DNA of 37,004 nt, taken from Acidimicrobiaceae bacterium (GTDB lineage: Bacteria > Actinomycetota > Acidimicrobiia > Acidimicrobiales > Aldehydirespiratoraceae). Location of the stretch: positions 1 through 37,004 of the forward strand of contig JAPOYA010000012.1 in the NCBI GenBank assembly GCA_026706815.1, read 5' to 3'. The position numbers and the translations under genes are program-made. This document shows positions 8,525 to 15,568 of the stretch, one piece after another (within the stretch, counting starts at the first letter, position 1; each line of letters opens with the position of its first letter). A model generated the notes under the pieces. It saw only the letters and a program-made list of their open reading frames with translations. It searched no databases and was not told the DNA's origin.

Positions 8525-9239
8525 AAGCGTCGCCGGAAAAGTCAGACCAGTGCTGCGCGGGTCGCATCCAGGGACGGCGGTAGGCGAACTCGCGGATTCT
8601 CTTGATCTCGTCATAGGACATCCGTGTGCCTCCATAACGGGCGGCAGCGTCTTCAGGCGATGAGAGCGAGCGGCCATGATCGTGCCCGGCGAGGTCTGGG
8701 CCAGGTCCTCCACCGAGCCAGTCGGCAATCAGTTGTATCCCAGGCAGGACCTTGAGCTCTTGGGTGCAGAACCTCATCTTGCGGTTGGGGATCATGCCCT
8801 TGAGTGAGGCCATCTCCTCGAAGGCGGTGCCGTCCGAACTGAATCCGGGGATGGCTGGGTCGTCTTCAGGTGTTGCCTCAGAACGCGTCACCAACCGATA
8901 CGTGGAGGCGCGCGTCCAGCCGTTCCGGCCGGCTACTTCAATGGTGCAGAACTCGTACCACAAGCACGGCAGGCTGTGTTCAGCCTCGAGTTCGTCGCAC
9001 ACTCTTGCGGCGAACCTGTACGTTTCGGGGTGCTCAGCGGTGGTGTTGGCGAACAGCACCACATCGCCGCGGCCCGGGTCAAGCAATTTGTTGCGGGCCA
9101 TCATCAGCGTCATCGCAGCCGATGACCTGCCCCCTGAGAACTTCACGATATGGGGCAACTCGACTTGTTCGGGGCTCAGGTAACGCGGTTGCGGGAATCG
9201 GTTCACTGCACACGGAGCACTATTGCACCTAGGCGACAT
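8448..9239 (-). CDS. PP-loop ATPase, phosphoadenosine-phosphosulfate reductase-like
   Basis: A 263-residue protein of the adenine-nucleotide alpha-hydrolase fold. Its PP-loop is VKFSGGRSSAAM (SGGRSS at 35-40), with GDVVLFANTTAEHPETYRF following and RFCTQELKVLPG at about 156-167. The Cys-Thr-x-Glu-Leu-Lys block is typical of PAPS-reductase-like proteins of phages and accessory islands. The usual sulfite-assimilation neighbours are absent, so a nucleic-acid or nucleotide modification role is more likely than sulfate reduction (inference). Beyond about residue 234 (WSDF) the reading becomes Arg-rich and looks out of frame, while the other frame becomes protein-like. ATG 9239 is chosen: TATATT ends 8 bases upstream, and longer readings run antisense into the acyl-CoA dehydrogenase gene. 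Confidence 0.8.
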   Translation of the reverse strand: MSPRCNSAPCAVNRFPQPRYLSPEQVELPHIVKFSGGRSSAAMTLMMARNKLLDPGRGDVVLFANTTAEHPETYRFAARVCDELEAEHSLPCLWYEFCTIEVAGRNGWTRASTYRLVTRSEATPEDDPAIPGFSSDGTAFEEMASLKGMIPNRKMRFCTQELKVLPGIQLIADWLGGGPGPDLAGHDHGRSLSSPEDAAARYGGTRMSYDEIKRIREFAYRRPWMRPAQHWSDFSGDACARPSDGPRRRSDQRPNIRRSAKEH

Positions 9240-9247
9240 CCGGCCAG

Positions 9248-9253
9248 AATATA
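9248..9253 (-). promoter_or_regulatory. -10 hexamer TATATT for the PP-loop gene (leaderless)
   Basis: TATATT on the minus strand ends 8 bases before ATG 9239, in the short gap after the acyl-CoA dehydrogenase stop. It suggests the accessory pair has its own start of transcription rather than depending on the catabolic operon. Confidence 0.5.
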
Positions 9254-9268
9254 GCGTGGTTGTGACAG

Positions 9269-10399
9269 CTAGGCGAGGATGGCGTCGGCGATGCGGTCCT
9301 CGCAGGTTTGCTTGTCCCACCAGCTCAACTGGAGCTGTTTGGCGCGGCGGAAATAGAGCTGGATGTCGTATTCGAGGGTGAAGCCGACTCCGCCGAAGAC
9401 CTGTTGGGCCATGGCTGTGACGTCGCGGTAGACCTTGCAGGCGAAGAGCTTGGCCATCGGCGCGAGGCGCGAGATGTCGTGGCCGGCTGATTGGGCCCAG
9501 GCCGCCTCGTAGACGAGTATTTTCCCTCCGTCGAGCTCGGTCTTGGCATCGGCCAAGTAGTGCGAGATTGCCTGGAACTCGGCCAGCGCCTTGCCGAACT
9601 GCTCGCGGTCTTTGGCGTACTGGGCGGTCGTCTCGAGCGCGAACTCCGCACCGCCCATGGCCTGTGCGGAGGCCAAGATGACCGCTTTGTGCATCACTGC
9701 CTCCCAGGTGCCCCATCCGCTGCCTGCGGCGCCGAGCCGGTTTGACACGGGTACGCGGACGTCGTCGAAATCGACTCGGTATTGAGTGTCAGACGCGATC
9801 GACATGCGCTGGTCGAGCTTTATGCCGTCGGTGTCGGCAGGCACCAGGAACAGGTCGATCTCGCGCTCCTCGGCGCCGGTGCGGGCCAGCACCAGCAGCT
9901 GTTCGGCAGCGCTCGCAAAGTACACGTGCATTTTGGAGCCGTTGAGCACAAAGCCGCTCCCGTCCGCGGAGGCGCTGAGTTGCACACCTCTGGGCGAGTA
10001 GCCGCCGTCGGGTTCGAGCCATGCCGGGGTGACGATCGCTTTGCCGGACGCTATGGCCGTCAACAGCGAAGCGTGCTGCTCGCCGCAACCTGACTCAAGA
10101 ATTGTTCCGGCAGCCAGCACGCAACTCACGAAATGGGGGACCGGTGCCAGCGAGCGGCCCAATTCCTCGTAGAGCACCACCCCTTCGAGCAGACCCATGG
10201 CCGACCCGCCGTATTCCTCTGGCAACATCAAGCCGCAGATCCCCAGTTCGCCGAACTGCTCCCACAGTTCTGTGGCAACTCCTGCGGCGTCGTCCTCGAG
10301 CTCGCGAACCGTTTCGATGGGTGACAACTGGGCACAGAGCCCGCGCACCATGTCGCGCAGCATCTCCTGCTCTTCGGTGAAGTCCAGATCCAGCATCAT
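9269..10399 (-). CDS. acyl-CoA dehydrogenase, probable FAD-poor subunit of a heteromer
   Basis: A 376-residue flavoprotein-family member. The N-terminal helical domain is LDLDFTEEQEMLRDMVRGLC...LMLPEEYGGS, the beta domain includes 'VLNGSKMHVYFA', and the C-terminal domain has QVFGGVGFTLEYDIQLYFRR. It lacks the terminal 'GGxSEIQ-NIIA' block present in the dehydrogenase at 12796-14019. In actinobacterial sterol side-chain degradation, two unlike chains (ChsE1/ChsE2 style) form an alpha2beta2 enzyme with complementary FAD-binding residues; that arrangement is inferred here. The start is ATG 10399, whose ATGA overlaps the stop of the upstream hot-dog gene, so translation is coupled. It is the last gene of the catabolic cluster. 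Confidence 0.88.
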   Translation of the reverse strand: MMLDLDFTEEQEMLRDMVRGLCAQLSPIETVRELEDDAAGVATELWEQFGELGICGLMLPEEYGGSAMGLLEGVVLYEELGRSLAPVPHFVSCVLAAGTILESGCGEQHASLLTAIASGKAIVTPAWLEPDGGYSPRGVQLSASADGSGFVLNGSKMHVYFASAAEQLLVLARTGAEEREIDLFLVPADTDGIKLDQRMSIASDTQYRVDFDDVRVPVSNRLGAAGSGWGTWEAVMHKAVILASAQAMGGAEFALETTAQYAKDREQFGKALAEFQAISHYLADAKTELDGGKILVYEAAWAQSAGHDISRLAPMAKLFACKVYRDVTAMAQQVFGGVGFTLEYDIQLYFRRAKQLQLSWWDKQTCEDRIADAILA

Positions 10400-10908
10400 G
10401 GTTTCCAATCGTCGCTTTTTCGTGCCCAGGGGTTGTCGGTCTCGTCGGTGGGAAGCGCCACACGGGCCGTGCAGGTACAGCACAGTCGGTCGCCGACGCT
10501 CACGGAGATGTCGAGGCCGGCCCATCCACAGCCGGTTTCGTCGATTTCTGAGCCGCTCACGGCTCCGCTGAAGACCATACGGTCGCCGGGGTACACCGAA
10601 TCGCGCATGCGGAATGTCATCCGGCCGATACGGCCTCGGGAGCCGGTCCAGTCGGTGATGAACCGCTCGAACCAGGCGGCCAGATTCGGGGTGTTGAGGA
10701 ATATGTCGGGCGTCCCGTTGCGTTCGGTGGCGAACTTGTAGTCATGGTGCATGGGCCTCCAGTCACGGCTTGCGAGAGCGCCCAACACCACGGTGGTCGC
10801 GCTCACGTCGTAGCTCAGCGCTGGGAGCGCCGTTCCCGCTACCGCCCGATCAAGCGTGATGCCGGCGGTTCCCGTCTCATCTGTGGATGTGCTGGTGGGA
10901 AGGTTCAT
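10396..10908 (-). CDS. MaoC-like hot-dog dehydratase subunit
   Basis: A 170-residue single hot-dog domain of the MaoC dehydratase class. The signature is ALASRDWRPMHHDYKFA, where an Asp/His pair normally activates water for hydration of 2-enoyl-CoA; it is followed by FRMRDSVYPGDRMVFSG. Paired with the FAS1-like hot-dog protein immediately upstream (ATGA overlap at 10905-10908), it probably forms a two-chain enoyl-CoA hydratase as in HadAB or ChsH1/ChsH2. It also overlaps the downstream dehydrogenase by an ATGA. Substrate unknown; a bulky or branched acyl-CoA is plausible from the neighbours. Confidence 0.85.
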   Translation of the reverse strand: MNLPTSTSTDETGTAGITLDRAVAGTALPALSYDVSATTVVLGALASRDWRPMHHDYKFATERNGTPDIFLNTPNLAAWFERFITDWTGSRGRIGRMTFRMRDSVYPGDRMVFSGAVSGSEIDETGCGWAGLDISVSVGDRLCCTCTARVALPTDETDNPWARKSDDWKP

Positions 10909-11516
10909 GAGTTCTCTGGGCTTGTCGAAGGCGCTGTGCTTGTCGAAGGCGCTGTGCGCTTGTAGCCGAAACCGGTGTAGGACTCGACGCCGACCAGTTC
11001 TCCGTTCTGGTTGTGGTACTCCACGTCGATCACCCAGAAACGCCCGGTGCCCAACTTTGTGGTTTTGGCATCGCTGATCGAGCGGAGCACCTGATGGTGG
11101 CTGATCACATCACCGGGTCGCACAGGTTCATGAAGGATCATTGTGTTGTCGCTCATGATCGCCTCGGGCAGATCGAGTTGTTCTTTGAGATCGAAGTGGG
11201 CTTTGAGTGCCACCTGCTCTTTGGTTGCGCCGGGTTCCCAACGGTGAGGTCGCATCCACAGTGAGAGCGTCGCGACCGGCATGGTCATTCCGTCCGTCAA
11301 TTCGTCTGCAACTTCACTGTCCCAGTACAGCGGATTGCCATTCTCGGTGGCTGACAAGGTGTTGTAGGCGTAGCTCATCTCGACCGGGAAGGTCGCGGTC
11401 TCGGGGTACTGGGGCTCGCCGATGAGCGCAGCAATGTGTTCCGGCAGGCCAGCGTTTTTCGGTGGGCCAGTGCGTTCCGGCAGAGCTTGATTATCAAGCG
11501 CGGAGTCGTCGATCAT
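10905..11516 (-). CDS. FAS1-like / MaoC N-terminal hot-dog dehydratase subunit
   Basis: A 203-residue protein with one hot-dog domain of the MaoC_dehydrat_N (FAS1-like dehydratase) type: 'VEMSYAYNTLSATENGNPLYW', then LHEPVRPGDVISHHQVLRSI and FWVIDVEYHNQNGELVG. Such chains usually lack the catalytic Asp/His and supply the acyl-CoA-binding half to a MaoC partner, here the next gene. Starts and stops overlap by ATGA on both sides (11513-11516 and 10905-10908). The C-terminus holds a doubled 6-residue segment (TAPSTS) from an 18-bp tandem duplication, so the tail is probably disordered and unimportant for folding. Confidence 0.83.
   Translation of the reverse strand: MIDDSALDNQALPERTGPPKNAGLPEHIAALIGEPQYPETATFPVEMSYAYNTLSATENGNPLYWDSEVADELTDGMTMPVATLSLWMRPHRWEPGATKEQVALKAHFDLKEQLDLPEAIMSDNTMILHEPVRPGDVISHHQVLRSISDAKTTKLGTGRFWVIDVEYHNQNGELVGVESYTGFGYKRTAPSTSTAPSTSPENS
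10921..10956 (-). repeat. perfect 18-bp tandem duplication at the 3' end of the dehydratase gene
   Basis: On the plus strand CTTGTCGAAGGCGCTGTG is present at 10921-10938 and again at 10939-10956 with no mismatch. It is in frame and doubles six residues near the C-terminus. Confidence 0.95.
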
Positions 11517-12682
11517 GCGATTGCTCCTTTGGTGATCAGTTCGGAGATTTGTGTGTCGGCGTACCCGGCAGCCCCCAGCAGATCGGCAGTGTCGGTCACA
11601 CTGCTGTCCCGCACCGGGTATGCACCGTCAACTTGAGTGGTGCCCGCCCAGACAGGGCCGGTCTGGCGGAACCTGCCCCTAGAGACATGATCGGCTTCGA
11701 CAACGAGGCCCCGGGCGCTGTACTGCTCGTCTTCGACTGCTTCGGCCACGGTGTTGACGGCTGTGACGCAACAGTCCGCCGGACCCAGCTGCGCGGCCCA
11801 TTGGTCACGGGCCCTAGTGGCGAGAACCTCGGAAATGGCCATGCGTATCTCGTCCTGCACGTCGTCGTCGGTCTGGCTGTCGGCGTATCTTTCAAGGCCG
11901 AGCTGGGCGCAAAGGTTGCGCCAGAACTGGGGTTCGATCGCGCCGATCGAGAGATGACGGCCGTCACCGCAGGCGTAGACGTCGTAACAGGCGAATCTTC
12001 CGGTGAGGATGTAGTGCCCGGGCCCAGGTTCCGTGCCGGTGGCGAGGTACTCGTCCGCGTAGAGCGACATAAGGCCGAAAGCTCCGTCCGCGGTGGAGAC
12101 GTCGAGGTATTCGCCGACGTTGGTCTGGGCGCGCCGCAACAACGCCGCCATGATCGCCATCGCGGCATGCATCCCGCCTGCGGCGATGTCGGCCACCGTG
12201 GCGCCCGGCAGGGGTGGTGATCCATCGGCACGGCGCCCCGTACAGTCCAGGTAACCCGAAAGCGCAAGATAGTTGATGTCGTGACTGGCCCAGTCTCTGC
12301 GTGGACCGCTTTGGCCGAAACCGCTGGTTGAGCAGTAGATGATTCTGTCGTTCACGGTTCTGACCGCGGTGTAACCGATGCCGAGCCGGTCGACCACACC
12401 GGGCCGAAAGCTCTCAAGCACTACATCTGCACCCTCGGCCAGCGTCAAGAAGGCCTCGCGGCCATCGTCCGATTTAAGGTCGAGCAGCGCCCGCTTCATC
12501 AGCCGGTGTCCCGAATAGGCGTAGTGGGGCGGAACGATTTGGACCGTTCGATCGGCCGGGACCGGCCCGAGCTTGATGACTTCGGCACCGTAGTCCGAGA
12601 GGATGCGCGAGGCGCGCGCGCCGGGCCCGACCGACGCGAAGTCGAGCACCCGTACGCCGCCGAGCGCTCCGACAGTGGTCAC
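11513..12682 (-). CDS. CaiB/BaiF family, alpha-methylacyl-CoA racemase-like
   Basis: A 389-residue family III CoA-transferase fold. It begins with GVRVLDFASVGPGARASRIL, then 'LDLKSDDGREAFLTLAEGADVVLESFRPG'-type core segments. HDINYLALSG (His134) and PGATVADIAAGG (Asp165) match the catalytic His and Asp of alpha-methylacyl-CoA racemases (AMACR; M. tuberculosis MCR His126/Asp156). Racemisation at C2 would feed the neighbouring acyl-CoA dehydrogenases during branched-chain or sterol side-chain oxidation; a true CoA-transferase role is less likely but not excluded. GTG 12682 is chosen with AGGA 4 bases upstream. It overlaps the next gene by ATGA. Confidence 0.85.
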   Translation of the reverse strand: MTTVGALGGVRVLDFASVGPGARASRILSDYGAEVIKLGPVPADRTVQIVPPHYAYSGHRLMKRALLDLKSDDGREAFLTLAEGADVVLESFRPGVVDRLGIGYTAVRTVNDRIIYCSTSGFGQSGPRRDWASHDINYLALSGYLDCTGRRADGSPPLPGATVADIAAGGMHAAMAIMAALLRRAQTNVGEYLDVSTADGAFGLMSLYADEYLATGTEPGPGHYILTGRFACYDVYACGDGRHLSIGAIEPQFWRNLCAQLGLERYADSQTDDDVQDEIRMAISEVLATRARDQWAAQLGPADCCVTAVNTVAEAVEDEQYSARGLVVEADHVSRGRFRQTGPVWAGTTQVDGAYPVRDSSVTDTADLLGAAGYADTQISELITKGAIA

Positions 12683-12703
12683 AACGTCCTCATAGCCATG
12701 CGT

Positions 12704-12777
12704 TCATCGCCTGTGCTCGTTGCCTCGGAAGCTCTCGGGCTCATCGCCTGTGCTCGTTGCCTCAGAAGTTCCCGGCT
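12704..12777. repeat. 37-bp tandem duplication between catabolic genes
   Basis: A 37-bp unit starting TCATCGCCTGTGCTCGTTGC is found at 12704-12740 and 12741-12777 with a few mismatches. A partial third copy runs into the 3' end of the dehydrogenase gene (CTCAGAAGTTC at about 12794-12805). This explains most of the 12683-12795 spacer. Confidence 0.85.
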
Positions 12778-12795
12778 CATTCCCAAGCTCATCTC

Positions 12796-14019
12796 TCAGA
12801 AGTTCTTGGGCAGTCCGAGGCCGCGGCGAGCGATGATGTTCTTCTGGATCTCCGAGGAGCCGCCGCCGATGGTGTCGATCACGGTGTAGCGGTAGGTCGA
12901 TTCCGAGCGCCCTTCCATCGGCGCGTCGTGAGTCTTGATCCTGAGTTGTGATCCGGGTCCGGAAATATCCATGGCGGCGTCGGCCAGCCGTCTCGACAGT
13001 TCGGTGGCGAAGAGCTTGTACTCAGAGGCTTCCACGGTCGGCGGCTGGAAGCCCTCCTTGCCCGCGCGCGCGCTGTCCTCGACCTTGACCGCCTCGGCCA
13101 CGAACTTCAGGCCCATTACCCGCGCCACCTCCGCGTCGGTGTGGAGTCGGGCCAACTTCGCCCGAATCCGGGGATCGTTGCGCAACGGCGCCCCGTCGCG
13201 TTCAGCGGTCTTCACGTAGTCGGTCAGGACCTCGAGCCGCTGCAAGATCGGCGACATCGTGAACAGTGTGAAGCGTTCCAGATCGAGAGCCTGGCTGATA
13301 TAGCGGAAGCCATAGTTGACCTGGCCCACGACATAGTCGTCGCTTACGAAGACGTCATCGAACCACACTTCGTTGGTGCGCTCGTCTCCCATCGTGTGGA
13401 TCGCAGTGATGCTGATCCCCTCCTGGTCGAGCGGTACCAGCATCAGGGTGATCCCCATGTGCTTGTTGTCCGGGTCTGTGCGGGCCCCGACCCAGTACCA
13501 TTCGGCGAAGTGCGCAGATGTGGTCCAAGTCTTCTGGCCGTTGAGCAGCCAGCCGTCCTCTCCCGCGTCGCTGGTGACCCGTTCGGCCTTGAGCCTCATG
13601 GCCGCAGCATCGGAACCAGCGTCGGGTTCTGAGTAGCCGACCGCGAACTCGACGTCGTTCTCGAGGATCTGGGGGAGGAACTCCTGCTTCAGACGATCTG
13701 AGCCGTGAGCGATCAGGGTCTTGCCGATGATCCCGACGCCTTTGCCGATTTGTGGTCCACCGCGGCTTGCGAGCTGTTCGTTGAGTATGTACTCGTAGAC
13801 GCCCTCGCCGTCGGATCCTCCGTATTCTCTGGGCCAGGTGATTCCCAGCCAGCCTTTGCGCCCGAGCTCCTTCATGAAGGCTCGCCGCTTGGGCGTGTCG
13901 ACGATCTGCGCCATGTTCTCGCGGCTTACGTCGAAGACCTCGGGGTCGTCGTTGGCGTCGAGGAACTCGGTTACCTCCGCGGCGAAGGCCTTTTGTTCGG
14001 GGGTGAACTCAAAGTCCAT
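12796..14019 (-). CDS. acyl-CoA dehydrogenase (complete FAD-binding type)
   Basis: A 407-residue acyl-CoA dehydrogenase. It starts MDFEFTPEQKAFAAEVTEFL and has GYSEPDAGSDAAAMRLKA and DGWLLNGQKTWTTSAHFAEW, which form the FAD/acyl-CoA pocket in the beta domain. It ends TIGGGSSEIQKNIIARRGLG, the FAD-contacting C-terminal block. The general role is alpha,beta-desaturation of acyl-CoA with electrons passed to ETF. Its unlike partner could be the 376-residue dehydrogenase at the end of the cluster (inference). ATG 14019 matches the family N-terminus. The gene is spaced 113-122 bp from both neighbours; the upstream gap 14020-14141 holds nothing I recognise. Confidence 0.9.
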   Translation of the reverse strand: MDFEFTPEQKAFAAEVTEFLDANDDPEVFDVSRENMAQIVDTPKRRAFMKELGRKGWLGITWPREYGGSDGEGVYEYILNEQLASRGGPQIGKGVGIIGKTLIAHGSDRLKQEFLPQILENDVEFAVGYSEPDAGSDAAAMRLKAERVTSDAGEDGWLLNGQKTWTTSAHFAEWYWVGARTDPDNKHMGITLMLVPLDQEGISITAIHTMGDERTNEVWFDDVFVSDDYVVGQVNYGFRYISQALDLERFTLFTMSPILQRLEVLTDYVKTAERDGAPLRNDPRIRAKLARLHTDAEVARVMGLKFVAEAVKVEDSARAGKEGFQPPTVEASEYKLFATELSRRLADAAMDISGPGSQLRIKTHDAPMEGRSESTYRYTVIDTIGGGSSEIQKNIIARRGLGLPKNF

Positions 14020-14141
14020 TTGCGTTGCTGCAGATCGGCGGCTGCCGTGCCGCGGATTCGCAGTTGCCTCCTTCGTTGCTGTGGGGTCGGTGTGATCTTA
14101 TGGCGCTGCTGCTCCGCCGGACTCGTTCGGGTCGTGCCGTC

Positions 14142-15413
14142 TCATTTGATCACCCCGCGGGTGCGCAGGGCGGCGAGTTCGGCGTCGTCGATGCCCAGTT
14201 CGCTCGTGAGCACTTCGTCGGTGTGCTCGCCCAACCACGGGACCGGAGTTTCGGGGCCTTCGGGGGTGCGTGACATCTTGATCGGGTTGCCCGGCACAAG
14301 CACCGGATCACCGCCTTCGTTGGGCATCTCGACGAGCATATGACGGACCCGAACGTGCTCGTCCTCGACGATTTCGCGGCTCGAGTTGGACTCGCCGGCG
14401 GCGATGCCTGCACGCGAGAGGATGGCCACCGCCTCCCGGTGGGACTTGTCGGAGGCCCAGCGCTCGATTCCCGGGCGCAGGATCGTCTCGAAGTGCTTCT
14501 GCCAGCCTGCGTGTGTCGCAAGCCGCTCGTCGGTGTACCACTGCTTGTTTCCAGTGATTTCAGCAACTTTTTCAAACTGATGTTCTCGCACGATCTGCAT
14601 CACGAAGTGCCCTCGGCCTGCCTTGAAGGTCTCGACTATCCCGACTCCGGCGGCGGCCTCATCGACAATGCCCATCGAATAGAAGTTGGCGACTATGTCG
14701 GTCATGGCGATGGTGGCGTCGAGCATGGCTATGTCTATGTACTGTCCTCGACCGGTGAGGTCCCGATGGCGTAGGGCAGCCAGGACCCCGATCGCGGCGA
14801 ACAGCGCGCTGCTGATGTCTCCGAGTGCGCCGACCGGGTTTGCGGCGGGACGCTTTCCCGGGCGCCTCTTGTATTCGTAGATGCCAGACATGCCTTCGAC
14901 GATCGAGGCATAGGCGGCGCGGTCTATGTAGGGGGATGCCGGATCGTTTCCGAACCCCGACACCGACAGATAGACGACCTCCGGGTGGTGGCTGGACACG
15001 TGTTCGTAGCCGATACCGAGACGATTTGCAGTTCCGGCCTTGAAGTTCTCGCAGACGACGTCGAAATTCGGCGCGAGCCTGAGGAACAACTCGACGCCTT
15101 CGGGCGACTTGAGGTCGAGGGTCAAGCTGCGCTTGTTGAAGTTGTTGCGCAGGAACGTAGCGCCTACATCTGCACCGTCGGGGTCTTGGATGGCGGGTTT
15201 CGAAAGGCGGCCGCTGTCGCCAGTGACGGGATGCTCGACCTTCACGACCTCGGCGCCGAGCCTCGCTAGGAGCTGCGTAGCGAAGGGAAGTGCCGCCATC
15301 TGCTCTGCGGCGAGCACCCGGATTCCCGACAGCGGCCGAGGTCCGGAGAGGTATTGGTCGTTGGCCACATCGCCGAGCTTCATGTGAGACGGCGCCGGTT
15401 CGGTCGTAGCCAT
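14142..15413 (-). CDS. CaiB/BaiF family III CoA-transferase
   Basis: A 423-residue protein. The fold signature GIRVLAAEQMAALPFATQLL, LGAEVVKVEHP and FNKRSLTLDLKSPEG is clear. GALGDISSALFAAIG carries the expected catalytic Asp at about residue 199, which forms an aspartyl-CoA anhydride in family III transferases. It lacks the HDINY block of the racemase-like gene, so a CoA-transferase acting on an organic acid or branched acid is more likely. ATG 15413 is preferred; a GTG at 15431 and an ATG at 15383 are alternatives. It is divergent from ispG, and the 155-bp gap between them carries a three-copy repeat. Confidence 0.85.
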   Translation of the reverse strand: MATTEPAPSHMKLGDVANDQYLSGPRPLSGIRVLAAEQMAALPFATQLLARLGAEVVKVEHPVTGDSGRLSKPAIQDPDGADVGATFLRNNFNKRSLTLDLKSPEGVELFLRLAPNFDVVCENFKAGTANRLGIGYEHVSSHHPEVVYLSVSGFGNDPASPYIDRAAYASIVEGMSGIYEYKRRPGKRPAANPVGALGDISSALFAAIGVLAALRHRDLTGRGQYIDIAMLDATIAMTDIVANFYSMGIVDEAAAGVGIVETFKAGRGHFVMQIVREHQFEKVAEITGNKQWYTDERLATHAGWQKHFETILRPGIERWASDKSHREAVAILSRAGIAAGESNSSREIVEDEHVRVRHMLVEMPNEGGDPVLVPGNPIKMSRTPEGPETPVPWLGEHTDEVLTSELGIDDAELAALRTRGVIK

Positions 15414-15456
15414 AGTGCAAGTGTGGACCACCGCAGGCTCGGCTCCAAAGTCGCGG

Positions 15457-15540
15457 TGTTGTTTGCCGGGCGTGGCCGGAGCCGAGCGGTGTTGTTGCCG
15501 GGCGTGGCCGCGTTGTTGCCGGGCGTGGCCGGAGCCGAGG
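15457..15540. repeat. three-copy GC-rich tandem repeat upstream of ispG
   Basis: Three copies of a core GTTGTTGCCGGGCGTGGCCG are seen (about 15457-15479, 15489-15510 and 15511-15532). The first and third are followed by GAGCCGAG, the second lacks it. The array fills most of the divergent spacer and ends about 16 bases before the ispG -10 hexamer, so it could affect the promoter's upstream region. Confidence 0.85.
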
Positions 15541-15555
15541 CCGGGCGGTTGGCGG

Positions 15556-15561
15556 TAGATT
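15556..15561 (+). promoter_or_regulatory. -10 hexamer TAGATT for ispG (leaderless)
   Basis: TAGATT ends 7 bases before the GTG start at 15569. There is no Shine-Dalgarno, consistent with a leaderless mRNA. The -35 position has no recognisable match. Confidence 0.5.
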
Positions 15562-15568
15562 CTCCAAT

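Noticed and set aside
7961..8728. Use of ATG 8728, 8677 or 8614 as start of the unplaced protein
   Set aside because: These lie within sequence coding the conserved part of the PP-loop protein in another frame, and the resulting N-terminus is not protein-like.
9240..9716. N-terminal extension of the PP-loop frame (to 422 residues)
   Set aside because: The extra part is antisense-frame sequence over the acyl-CoA dehydrogenase gene and lacks any conserved block; ATG 9239 has a -10 hexamer and the family N-terminus.
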